Shown: one piece after another, positions 16,855 through 24,063 of the stretch
Numbering within the stretch: position 1 is the first letter of the stretch
How the letters are laid out: each line of letters begins with the position of its first letter
From: JBHEPS01 sp046261635
GTDB taxonomy: Bacteria; Acidobacteriota; Thermoanaerobaculia; Gp7-AA8
DNA: 25,040 bases
Assembly (NCBI GenBank): GCA_046261635.1
Contig: JBHEOL010000089.1
Location: 1 to 25,040, forward strand
Reading direction: 5' to 3'
Notes under the pieces: model-generated
What the model was told of the DNA's origin: nothing
What the model saw: only the letters and a program-made list of their open reading frames with translations
Database searches by the model: none
Position numbers and translations under genes: made by a program

Positions 16855-17742
16855 TCAGGGCGGCGAGCCCGCCGGAGTGATCAAAAGTGTCGCGGTCGGC
16901 TGGGCGCTCGCGTCTTCGCTGGCGAGCCGGAGCTCGCGCCCGAAGTGCAGCGTGGCCGCCGTCAAAGGGTTAGTCAGTGCGACATCCTTCCAGGCGGTCG
17001 CCGCCGGCTGGGTCAACACGTCGCCGAGGTCCGCGATCTCCGGCGCCGGCATGCGGCGCCGATAGCGAATGGTGAGCGCCACCGTCCACTCCTGATCGGG
17101 CAACGGAGTGTTGATCGTTCCCGGCGAGCCGAGGATGATCACCGGCTTCGGGTAGTAGAGTGGAAGCATCACCCTCCCCTCGCGGTCCGCCATGCCGGTG
17201 ACGACGCGTTGTTCGCCGGCCTTCACCTCGAGCAGTGCCCACGCCGCAGGCTGCTGCGTTCCCGCGTCGACGAGAGTTGCTCGAAGGACGCCCAACCCGT
17301 CGAGCGGCGCGTAGGTCGGCGACGCATACAGCGGAAGCCACCCTTCCTCACTTCCGGTCTGGAGCGCCGGGGGAGACGTCAGCGGAGAAGCGAGAGCGAT
17401 CCCGAGCACTCGCCGCTGCGGCAAACGCACCGGCAGCCGGAACGGTAGGTATCGGCCCGAGCGATCGAGCACCTCCAGAATGAATGCGGACTGCGGCGGA
17501 TGCGCGGTCCAGAAGGCCGCGTCTCCCGCGCCCCTCTCGATCTCGCCCATGCCGGGCAAATCCCGAAACACGAAGATGTGGTTGCGATTGGCGATACCCC
17601 AACGGCGTCGCTCGGGTGATCCTTGCCGGTAGACGGACGCCACGATCGATTCAGTGACGAACGTCCTGGTCGCCTCGTCCCGAAGACGAACACCCAACGG
17701 TGTGACACGCGTGATCCGTTCGAGAACGGTCACCGACGTCAC
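16855..17742 (-). CDS. eCIS-linked protein of unknown function, 295 aa
   Basis: I do not recognise this family. The N-terminus (TSVTVLERITRVTPLGVRLRDEATRTFVTESIVASVY) and the middle (LGVLRATLVDAGTQQPAAWALLEVKAGEQRVVTGMADREGRVMLPLYYPKP) look like two beta-sandwich domains. The second resembles carboxypeptidase-regulatory-like or transthyretin-like modules, where an A-x-V/L-x-V ... T-x-x-x-G-x-V/F pattern recurs. No signal peptide or membrane segment is seen. An SPLT-SPPA repeat lies at about residues 118-125. The start is GTG at 17742, overlapping the Pvc16-like stop as GTGA, so its translation is coupled to that gene. A place between tail terminator and sheath genes suggests a cap or tail-end accessory protein (inference). 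Confidence 0.8.
   Translation of the reverse strand: MTSVTVLERITRVTPLGVRLRDEATRTFVTESIVASVYRQGSPERRRWGIANRNHIFVFRDLPGMGEIERGAGDAAFWTAHPPQSAFILEVLDRSGRYLPFRLPVRLPQRRVLGIALASPLTSPPALQTGSEEGWLPLYASPTYAPLDGLGVLRATLVDAGTQQPAAWALLEVKAGEQRVVTGMADREGRVMLPLYYPKPVIILGSPGTINTPLPDQEWTVALTIRYRRRMPAPEIADLGDVLTQPAATAWKDVALTNPLTAATLHFGRELRLASEDASAQPTATLLITPAGSPP
17365..17388 (-). repeat. S-P-x-x repeat pair (SPLT-SPPA) in the 295-aa protein
   Basis: Two adjacent 12-bp units on the minus strand, TCTCCGCTGACG and TCTCCCCCGGCG. The second is identical, base for base, to the single unit at 704-715 in the 463-aa gene 16.6 kb away. Confidence 0.8.
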
Positions 17743-18329
17743 GACGGCACCACCCTTCCGGCATCGAGGACGCGCGTCTGCACGAGATCGTGCTCATGCC
17801 ACTCGACCTTCGACTCGAGCGTGAGCATCCGCACGAGATAGGTCGCGGACGGCTGTATCTGCTGCTTGGCCGCGTCCCAGATCGTGTAGATGTCGTTGAT
17901 CGAGAGCGTCTCCAGTAGCACGTCGACGCATTCGTTCTCGCCGAACGTGTCGGTCTCGGGTCCGTACTGATTGAGCAGACTTGCGTGGAGGACGGGCGTG
18001 TCCTCGAGGGTCCTCATCGCCCATCCCAGCAACCGCTGCTGCTTGAATGCGTCACGAGCGTACGCGACGAGGAGGTAATGCAGGTCGACCGGGATGGACG
18101 GACGGAAACGCCGGCCGTGGATGTCCGTTCGCGGCCCGAGATTGCGCAGATTGTTGCCGGCCGTGATGCGGTGGAGATAGAGGGCGACACCCTCCTCCAT
18201 GTGCTCATGCAGGTTCTTCGTCTGGTACAGCTCCACCGGCGCTCCGGCGAACTCCGGCTTCGGAAGAGCAGCGGTGAGCAGCGAGACGATCGCCTTCCCG
18301 ACCGCCGCAATCGCATAGGGACCAGCCAT
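17739..18329 (-). CDS. DUF4255 / Pvc16-type tail terminator, 196 aa
   Basis: Probable cap or terminator that stops sheath and tube polymerisation at the distal end, equivalent to Afp16/Pvc16. The family pattern is visible: AIAAVGKAIVSLLTAALPK at the start, then a central IPVDLHYLLVAYARDAFKQQRLLGWAMRTLEDTPVL, and a closing PSATYLVRMLTLES. The length is usual. It is the first gene of the eCIS operon, which is an uncommon place because Afp16 is usually last. No clear Shine-Dalgarno precedes ATG 18329, so it may be translated from a very short leader. Its stop overlaps the following GTG. Confidence 0.92.
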   Translation of the reverse strand: MAGPYAIAAVGKAIVSLLTAALPKPEFAGAPVELYQTKNLHEHMEEGVALYLHRITAGNNLRNLGPRTDIHGRRFRPSIPVDLHYLLVAYARDAFKQQRLLGWAMRTLEDTPVLHASLLNQYGPETDTFGENECVDVLLETLSINDIYTIWDAAKQQIQPSATYLVRMLTLESKVEWHEHDLVQTRVLDAGRVVPS

Positions 18330-18343
18330 GGCCGGTCGTACAC

Positions 18344-18359
18344 TTCAACCGCTCTGCCA
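18344..18359 (-). promoter_or_regulatory. Weak sigma-54-like promoter candidate
   Basis: Minus-strand TGGCAGAGCGGTTGAA has the 16-base frame of the sigma-54 consensus TGGCAC-N5-TTGCA. The GG at the -24 position is present, but the -12 GC is replaced by GA. It would start transcription only about 5 bases before ATG 18329. The neighbouring sigma-54-type activator makes it worth listing, but the mismatch is at a critical base. Confidence 0.2.
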
Positions 18360-18424
18360 GCGCCTCCGTCCACTTTCCCCTCGTGTTTTGTTGGAGTTGC
18401 CCGCCGTCGGGGGTTCCGCAGGGG

Positions 18425-18438
18425 TGTGACACGTTACA
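18425..18438. promoter_or_regulatory. Dyad TGTGAC-AC-GTTACA, possible activator binding site
   Basis: This 14-bp near-palindrome (half sites TGTRAC) is in the 167-bp gap between the sigma-54 activator gene and the operon, about 96-110 bp upstream of ATG 18329. That distance is typical of an upstream activating sequence for this class of regulator. No function is proven. The rest of the gap holds no gene and no convincing terminator. Confidence 0.4.
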
Positions 18439-18496
18439 TCGTGATCCGCCGATCCTGCCTGCCAGGTGACGGGAGAAGAGCGAGATCGGCCCGATG

Positions 18497-19852
18497 TCAC
18501 GCCGTGCGCGAGCTGTTACAAAGGGCGGCGGCGCTGGCGTTTTTCTCGGCCGCAAAGAGCTCGTGCTTGACCATCTTCCGGTAAAGCGTCATCCGCGAGC
18601 AGCCTAAGCGTCGGGCAGCTTCGTTTCGGTTCCACCCGACCTCGCGGAGCAATGCGAGCAGACTCTCCCGTTCTGCGCCTCGCTTGACCTCCTCGGTCGC
18701 GAACAGCGCACGGAGATAGGGCGGAAGGTCTCGAGCGGTCATCCGTTGCGACTGCCCGAAGACGATCGTCGACTCCAGAACGTTCCGCAGCTCACGCACG
18801 TTGCCGGGCCAGCCGTATCGGAGCAGCGGCCCGAGGAAAGTCTCGTCGGCTCCTTCGATGCGGCGCCCGGCCCGAGGAATCAACTCGGCCAGGATGTGCG
18901 CGACGAGCTCCGGAATGTCTTCGGTATGCTCTCGAAGGGGCTGGAGCTGCACCCTGGCGACATTGAGCCGGAAATAGAGATCCTGCCGGAACTTCTGTTG
19001 CGAGGTGAGCTGCTCGAGGTTCTGATTCGTCGCGGCGATGATCCGGATGTCGACTGCGATCTCTCGGTTTCCGCCGAGCCGCTGCACTTTGCGGCTCTCG
19101 ATGGCCCGCAGGATCTTGGCCTGGGCGTAGAGGGTCATGTCTCCGACTTCGTCGAGAAAGAGCGTTCCCCCTTGTGCATACTGCAGTTTCCCTTCCCGCG
19201 CGGCGTGCGCGCCGGTGAATGCTCCCCTCTCGTATCCGAACAGCTCGCTCTCGAGAAGACCCTCCGGAATGGCCGCGCAGTTGATCGAGACGAACGGACG
19301 GTTCCGCCGGCGGCTGTTGCCGTGGATCAGTTCCGCCGCGAGCTCTTTCCCGGTGCCGGTTTCGCCCGTAATCAGCACGTTACTGTCGCAGGCAGCGACG
19401 CGTTGGATCGCGCGCCGAAGATTCTCTGCAGCTTTGCTGTGGCCGATCAGTCGCTTTCCCGAGCGGAGCTCCGTGCGCGCCTGAGGCGACGCAGTGCGCC
19501 TCGGTACTCGCTCCAGTGCCTCGTTGATCTCATCGCCGGTACTGCACTCGGTGAGCAGGTCGTTCACACCTGCCCTCATCGCCTGGAGCGCAAGCGCGTC
19601 CTGCCCGGGGGGAATGACGAACAGAAGCATGACGCGCGAGTCGGCCTGGCGGAGCTTTCTGGCCAGAGCCAGCATGACCGCGGGACAGGGCCCTGTCTGC
19701 AGGGTGACGAGATCCCACGGGCTGTCCTGGACCAGGGCCAGCAGCTCCGCTTCATCTGCCGGCTCGAGCGACTGCCACTCGCCCGAATCCAGCGCGGACT
19801 GAATCCGCGGTGCGTTGAAACGCCCGTCCGTCTTGAAGATCAGCGCGCGCAT
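18497..19852 (-). CDS. Sigma-54-dependent transcriptional activator (NtrC-like) with degenerate receiver, 451 aa
   Basis: AAA+ enhancer-binding protein that remodels sigma-54 RNA polymerase. Domain order: residues 1-118, receiver-like but degenerate (WDLVTLQTGPC has Gln/Thr where the phospho-acceptor Asp should be, and AGVNDLLTEC lacks the conserved Lys), then an AAA+ domain at about 135-370 with Walker A GETGTGKE (163-170), GAFTGA loop (210-215, needed for sigma-54 contact), Walker B GTLFLDE (229-235) and sensor region WPGNVREL (348-355). A Fis-type HTH follows at about 396-430 (NRNEAARRLGCSRMTLYRKM). It is therefore probably not switched by phosphorylation. It lies upstream of the eCIS operon on the same strand with a 167-bp gap, so it is the obvious candidate activator of that operon (inference). 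Confidence 0.93.
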   Translation of the reverse strand: MRALIFKTDGRFNAPRIQSALDSGEWQSLEPADEAELLALVQDSPWDLVTLQTGPCPAVMLALARKLRQADSRVMLLFVIPPGQDALALQAMRAGVNDLLTECSTGDEINEALERVPRRTASPQARTELRSGKRLIGHSKAAENLRRAIQRVAACDSNVLITGETGTGKELAAELIHGNSRRRNRPFVSINCAAIPEGLLESELFGYERGAFTGAHAAREGKLQYAQGGTLFLDEVGDMTLYAQAKILRAIESRKVQRLGGNREIAVDIRIIAATNQNLEQLTSQQKFRQDLYFRLNVARVQLQPLREHTEDIPELVAHILAELIPRAGRRIEGADETFLGPLLRYGWPGNVRELRNVLESTIVFGQSQRMTARDLPPYLRALFATEEVKRGAERESLLALLREVGWNRNEAARRLGCSRMTLYRKMVKHELFAAEKNASAAALCNSSRTA

Positions 19853-20300
19853 GGTCCGAAGATGGGCAGCGGAGTCGGGAGGGGGCCGACTTCACCAGAG
19901 AAATGAGCGTCCCAATGGGCCGCCGGCGGCGCGATGAGCGGCGCGCTCGCTTCGCCCCACCGTTCGGGCTTCGAGAGGGCCTCCGCCCGCCCGAATGACT
20001 TCCAGTCGCTTCGGCTCATCGCCTTCTCCTCCGCACCCGCGTGGGCACATGTCGTTCAGCCGGCCGGCAAAGGGAGCCGCCGCGGTCGGGACCTCCGTGT
20101 TGTGATTCCTAATGATCGGGGGCCTAACCCCGCAGGTTCAATCCGAACTGATTGGTTCGTTCTGCTCTTTATTGGTCCGACCTGCTACCTCTCCCCAGAC
20201 CCTCCGGCCTCTCCGCGGTCGCTCGCCGGTCTCCCTCTCAAGATACCTGCGGTGTACTGCCCGACGTTTCGCTCGAATGGCCTGAATGCTGGCCGGCTTG
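19853..20300. other. 448-bp stretch without a convincing gene
   Basis: This separates the sigma-54 activator from the AraC-type gene. No reading frame here has a start with a ribosome site and family-like sequence. Two ATTGGTYCG copies stand 21 bases apart near 20150-20180, next to an inverted CAATC/GATTG pair (about 20140-20155) and a weak CGGGG/CCCCG hairpin near 20118-20133. This lower-GC patch is the likely control region of the activator gene, but no clear promoter was recognised. Confidence 0.4.
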
Positions 20301-20618
20301 TTAGCCGCGTCGCCGGTAGTTGCGCGGGGAAACGCCGAACGTCCGCTTGAAGGCGTGGTTGAAATTCGAGAAGTCCGTAAACCCGACCTCGTACAGAATC
20401 TCGGACACGCGACGGTTGCTCTTCAACATCAGAGCTGCGGCGAGCTCGAGCCGCCTGCCCTTCACGTAAGCACGGATCGATCGACCTGTCTCACGCTTGA
20501 ACAGGTGCTGCAGCCGGGAACAGCTCAATCCGACCGCATCCGCCAGGCGGCCCACGGAGGTCGACCGGAAGCCCGTGCTTTCGAGAATCGAGATGGCTCT
20601 GCGCACGCGTTCGTCCAT
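20301..20618 (-). CDS. Stand-alone AraC-family HTH regulator, 105 aa
   Basis: DNA-binding protein made up of only the two-helix-turn-helix AraC domain, similar in size to SoxS/MarA. The first HTH is near residues 22-42 (VGRLADAVGLSCSRLQHLFKRETG) and the second near 69-95 (VSEILYEVGFTDFSNFNHAFKRTFGVSPRNYRRRG), which is the family signature. No sensor domain is present, so its activity is probably set by its own level. ATG 20618 has GGAGG upstream. A 31-bp element that also precedes two neighbouring genes lies 34 bp upstream. Confidence 0.93.
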   Translation of the reverse strand: MDERVRRAISILESTGFRSTSVGRLADAVGLSCSRLQHLFKRETGRSIRAYVKGRRLELAAALMLKSNRRVSEILYEVGFTDFSNFNHAFKRTFGVSPRNYRRRG

Positions 20619-20652
20619 GGTTTCCTCCGAGTCAATGTCCCGTCATTGACAA

Positions 20653-20683
20653 GGAGTGTCGCGAGCCGGAAGAACCCTACCCC
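20653..20683 (-). promoter_or_regulatory. 31-bp shared upstream element, copy A (AraC gene)
   Basis: Read towards the gene, the element starts GGGGTAGGGTTCT and ends GACACTCC, with about 10 weakly conserved bases between. It lies 34 bp before the AraC start. The same two blocks at the same spacing occur at 23865-23895 and 24064-24094. Confidence 0.65.
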
Positions 20684-20788
20684 CCCGATCGGGCTTTCCC
20701 GAGAAAAATCTCGCGGAACCGGGCTCGACCGGAGTGCAGTTTCCGCCAGGGAGAGGGCAAAGGGGGGCAGCAAACTCCAAGCTCAACC

Positions 20789-21791
20789 CTATCGACCTGC
20801 CGACTGGTCTGAGATCACTGTGGCCAGGCCCTTCGCCAGGCGCCGGTAGACCGGCTTCCTGAAGTCCGGGGCCTGGTCGACGATCTCCCACGAGTGTCAT
20901 CCACCGAGACGCAACGAATTCGTCGGATTTGACCTGCAGGTCGAAAGCCTCCTTCGCCCTGAAGACGAACCAGTACTGAACCTGGCCGCGGCCTGTCTTC
21001 CAGCTTCGCGATTGGCTCGGAAGCTCGTAAACGAGCGGTTCGGGCCACTCAGCGATCATCTCGAGCTTGCTCTTCGCGATCCCCGTTTCCTCTTCGATCT
21101 CGCGAAAGGCCGCCTCGAGGGCATTCTCGTTCCTGTCGAGACCTCCCTGCGGGAACTGCCACGATCCTCTTCTGTCGCGCCGCTCCAACCCGAGGACCCG
21201 CCCTTCACCGTTGAGAATCAAAGCCCCCGCGCCGGCACGGAAGTACTCGGCCGGACCCTTGTCGCCGCGATCGATTACCGCTCGAAAAACCAGCCAAAAC
21301 GCGATGGCCGCTCCCGTAACGCCACCGATCAGCGGATCGCGGGGCCAGAACATCGAGAGAAAGAGACCGACGAGGACTCCGATCAGAATTCCGAACGTCT
21401 CTGCGTATCCTCCTCGGAACGGGAGCCTCCTTCGATCGGAGGCCGTCCATGGCACGTGGTACGCGATCTCCGAGCCGACGGCGCGGAGATACGCATCCCG
21501 AATCTCTCTGAGAGTTTTCTTGTACTGGTCCGTCACTCGGTTCCGCTGGAGCATTCGGAAATAACCGAGGACGGCGAAGACGATCAGCGCCAGGAGCGCC
21601 GAAGCGGTGACGAGATCGAGGTCCGCTCGCAGCGGTCGCTCTGTTGCGGTGTGGAGCGCGACGAGTCCGCTACCGACCGCGGTCATGAGGGCGATCGTGA
21701 AACTGAACCGCTTCTCCCCGACGTCCTCGTTGTGCATCATCGCATTACCGAAATGCTCGAGATCGGCAAGCAGAAGTTCCTTCTCTTTCAT
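20789..21791 (-). pseudogene. Membrane-anchored NUDIX hydrolase with a probable 1-base frameshift near 20891
   Basis: The N-terminal half has four likely membrane helices (about residues 31-48, 63-80, 133-150, 156-172). It is followed by a NUDIX domain with a complete Nudix box (G216 to I238: GGLDRNENALEAAFREIEEETGI pattern Gx5Ex7REUxEExGU) after WQFPQGG, typical of nucleoside-diphosphate-linked or RNA 5'-end hydrolases. After residue 300 (RWMTL) the open frame becomes an unlike Pro/Gly-rich tail that runs to 20643. Skipping one G at about 20891 restores WEIVDQAPDFRKPVYRRLAKGL and a stop at 20789, the expected NUDIX C-terminus. It is either a sequencing error or a genuine disabling mutation; the catalytic box is intact either way. 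The start at 21791 (MKEKE, with upstream GAGG) is preferred over the GTG at 21896, which lies inside a hairpin. Confidence 0.8.
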
Positions 21792-21872
21792 GACTGAGAC
21801 CTCATACCTGGGCCGACTGCCCCAAGCAGTCCAGTTTTCCCGAGATCCGTACACGCTCTCGAGCCACTCGAT

Positions 21873-21903
21873 CGCCGGGGTGGCGAGACGCGCCACCCCG
21901 GCG
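21873..21903. terminator. Strong hairpin, 13-bp perfect stem, 5-base loop
   Basis: CGCCGGGGTGGCG and its exact reverse complement flank AGACG. It starts 8 bases after the stop of the secreted-protein gene (21912) on the minus strand, so it most likely ends that transcript. The T-run (ACTTTTCTC) lies on the plus-strand side, so it would read as a classical intrinsic terminator only for plus-strand transcripts. Confidence 0.7.
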
Positions 21904-21911
21904 ACTTTTCT

Positions 21912-23807
21912 CTAGTGCACCATCCGGAGAGGATCGAAGAATACATTCATGAAACACCGCTGGCTGAGCAGGCCCGCGAGGTCCTGCTGGCGCCGCAGCA
22001 GGTCATTGAAGTGTCGCGACCCGCCGGGCGGATTCGTCGCCTCGCCGAAGGGAGCGGGGACGGTGATTCCGGTCATGAACCCCGAGATCTGCCCGGGCGC
22101 TGCGCCGATGTGCGTGAACGGCGTACTCGTCTCGCCGCCGTGGCAGCCGTTGCATGTATTGAACGAGAAGTGATGGCGAAGATTGACCGTTCCCGAGATC
22201 GAAGCACTGGGATGAGGTGCGGTGCCGTCCCAGACGATGTTGCTCGGAGCGACCAGCGACCGCCCGCCCAGGAACGGGAAGCCCATCGGGAAATCGGGGG
22301 TGACCTCGTGCTTGTCCTGCAGGACGGCAGCCGAATGGGCATTGACGAACGTGCCGATGACTGCTGTGTTGTTCAGCGAGTCGTCGGGGGTCTGTTTGAC
22401 CGTCACCTGCCGGAGATGGCCCTGGTCGGAATCGTCGCCGGCGAGGCGGAACTCTCGCAGCTCCCAGGGAGAGCCGAGAGAGATCTCATTCGTGCGGAGC
22501 TGGTTGAGTGAGCTGCGGTTCGGGTGCTGCCCCGGATTCGTGTTCGCCTCCGCGAACTGGTCCGTGATCGCTTCCAGTGCCGCGTTGTACGCCGCGGAGC
22601 CGACCGTATGGTCCTGCAGATCGAGCCACTGCTGTCCCCACTGTTTCACCGCCGCGCATCCGTTCTTCGTGATGCCGTATTCGAAGATCACGGTCATCGG
22701 CTGGGGTTGACATGTGTTCATGTCGATCAACCCGAAGACGAAGCGCCCCTCTCCCGCGCTGCCGCCCCCATAGATGAGGTTCTCGCGCAGGTCGATCCGG
22801 TTGACGATGGCGAGCAGCTGGAAGGGCGCCTTGCTCAGATCGAGGGTCGTTCCGCCGCTCGCGGCGAGCCACGGAGTGATGATCCTCGCCTGCACTCCCG
22901 CAGCGCGGGCCGGAATGGTCCAATCGTTGACCGTCTGAGTGAGCTCCCACCGGCGGAGCCACCGCCGGGCGAACACGTCCGCCGGGATCCCTGTGACCGG
23001 CTGATTCGCGAGCTGCTCCATGAGATGGCCGAAGGTCCACTTCCCGTTCGGGTTCCCCACATTTGTGCAGGGATTGAACGTCCGGTTCGGATCCCCGATC
23101 ACACCCGGGTCGGTGACCACCAGCGAGGCGGCGGCATCGACGCTGGCGGGATCCACGAATGGGAAGAGGGGGACGAGGCGGTCGCGGTCGAATCGGGTGA
23201 TCGGGATCTCGAACATTGAAATTTCCCGGCGCTGCGGACCGAGGTTCGCGCGGGAGGGGATGATCGGGATCGAGCGGAAGTCCGTCGTCAGGAGCGACTC
23301 CCGTTCGACGCCCCTTGCGCGCGCCACGAGCTGACGCCCCGCGAACACCGGAATCGGTTCGGCGGCTCTCGCCAGCGAACGTTGCAGGGGCTCGAGATCG
23401 CCCGCGTCGACATTGAGGAATCCCGAATGGATCCGGTCGCCGCGCTCCTGGTCAGGAGCAACGCCGTCATCGCGCAGCACGACGGTCTCCCGCTCGGTCC
23501 GGAAGCGGAGAACGGTGGGCGCGGGCGCGGCAGCCGCGAATTGCACCATCAGGATGGCATTCCCCTCGGGGGACCTCTCCGAGAGCATCTGCACCGCGGC
23601 ACGCTCGGCCACGGGAGGCGCCCACGTGAGCTCGCGCGAACCGAACTTCTCGTCGGTTCCGCGAATGCTCTGACCGGTGGTTGGCTGATCGCCCGGCCCG
23701 ATGACGGGTGGAGAGACGGGAGGTGCCGGGGCCACTCCCGTCGGCATACAGTAAGTGATCGGAATTCCCAGCAGAGCGACAACCAGAAGCACTCGAACGA
23801 CTCGCAT
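21912..23807 (-). CDS. Secreted protein with one CxxCH motif, 631 aa, function unknown
   Basis: Begins with a signal peptide (MRVVRVLLVVALLGIPITYC) and a Pro-rich linker, so it is exported. The YC at the end is not a good lipobox because a Tyr stands at -1. Residues about 60-155 look like an extracellular beta-sandwich of the choice-of-anchor type (VLRFRTERETVVLRDDGVAPDQERGDRIHSG). Middle parts (GGTTLDLSKAPFQLLAIVNRIDLR; RFVFGLID; NGCAAVKQWGQQW) are well conserved-looking but not assigned by me. A single heme c type motif CNGCHGG is at about residues 552-558, so one covalent heme is possible. ATG 23807 follows GGGAGG. The 31-bp element and an AT-rich palindrome lie upstream, and a strong hairpin follows the stop. 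Confidence 0.85.
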   Translation of the reverse strand: MRVVRVLLVVALLGIPITYCMPTGVAPAPPVSPPVIGPGDQPTTGQSIRGTDEKFGSRELTWAPPVAERAAVQMLSERSPEGNAILMVQFAAAAPAPTVLRFRTERETVVLRDDGVAPDQERGDRIHSGFLNVDAGDLEPLQRSLARAAEPIPVFAGRQLVARARGVERESLLTTDFRSIPIIPSRANLGPQRREISMFEIPITRFDRDRLVPLFPFVDPASVDAAASLVVTDPGVIGDPNRTFNPCTNVGNPNGKWTFGHLMEQLANQPVTGIPADVFARRWLRRWELTQTVNDWTIPARAAGVQARIITPWLAASGGTTLDLSKAPFQLLAIVNRIDLRENLIYGGGSAGEGRFVFGLIDMNTCQPQPMTVIFEYGITKNGCAAVKQWGQQWLDLQDHTVGSAAYNAALEAITDQFAEANTNPGQHPNRSSLNQLRTNEISLGSPWELREFRLAGDDSDQGHLRQVTVKQTPDDSLNNTAVIGTFVNAHSAAVLQDKHEVTPDFPMGFPFLGGRSLVAPSNIVWDGTAPHPSASISGTVNLRHHFSFNTCNGCHGGETSTPFTHIGAAPGQISGFMTGITVPAPFGEATNPPGGSRHFNDLLRRQQDLAGLLSQRCFMNVFFDPLRMVH

Positions 23808-23864
23808 ACATCCTCCCTTGTGACCGTCAGTACTGCGCCCCCTTGTCTGGTGAGTTCAGTCAAA

Positions 23865-23895
23865 GGAGTGTCACGGGAGGGGAAAACCACACCCC
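23865..23895 (-). promoter_or_regulatory. 31-bp shared upstream element, copy B (secreted CxxCH protein)
   Basis: Read towards the gene, it starts GGGGTGTGGTTTT and ends GACACTCC. Block spacing is the same as in copies A and C. It lies 57 bp before ATG 23807. Confidence 0.65.
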
Positions 23896-23912
23896 GGGAG
23901 GCGGGAAAATTT

Positions 23913-23924
23913 GGATATATATCC
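23913..23924. promoter_or_regulatory. 12-bp AT-rich palindrome GGATATATATCC
   Basis: A perfect palindrome in GC-rich surroundings, flanked symmetrically by GGAAAA (23904-23909) on the left and TTTTCC (23925-23930) on the right. It lies about 105 bp before ATG 23807 and 215 bp before 24139, between two divergent genes, so it could be an operator. Function not established. Confidence 0.4.
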
Positions 23925-24063
23925 TTTTCCTCGCGAGGACTTCCAGAAGTGCCCGGTGTTCCGTTGGCACGCCGCGGGGAAGGGCTCAGGCGATATAGCA
24001 AACGTCGAGACTTGCATCTGCCGCAAATCAGGCCGGATGAACACCAAAAAAAGTTCTGAGCGA

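Noticed and set aside
1..18329. Complete prophage
   Set aside because: No capsid, portal, terminase, lysis or integrase genes; the sheath/tube/baseplate set with DUF4255 and CIS-tube-type proteins fits an eCIS.
19934..20350. Plus-strand frame of 138 codons in the non-coding stretch
   Set aside because: No ribosome site, low-complexity translation and overlap with the AraC-type gene end.
20684..20693. Palindrome CCCGATCGGG as an operator
   Set aside because: Ten-base GC palindromes are frequent by chance here; nothing comparable at the other two element copies except a shorter CCCGGG.
21792..21896. N-terminal extension of the NUDIX protein from a GTG
   Set aside because: The GTG lies inside the 13-bp-stem hairpin and lacks a ribosome site; MKEKE at 21791 has one.
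23740..23807. Lipoprotein signal in the CxxCH protein
   Set aside because: The Cys after PITY has Tyr at -1 and does not fit a lipobox; treated as an ordinary signal peptide.
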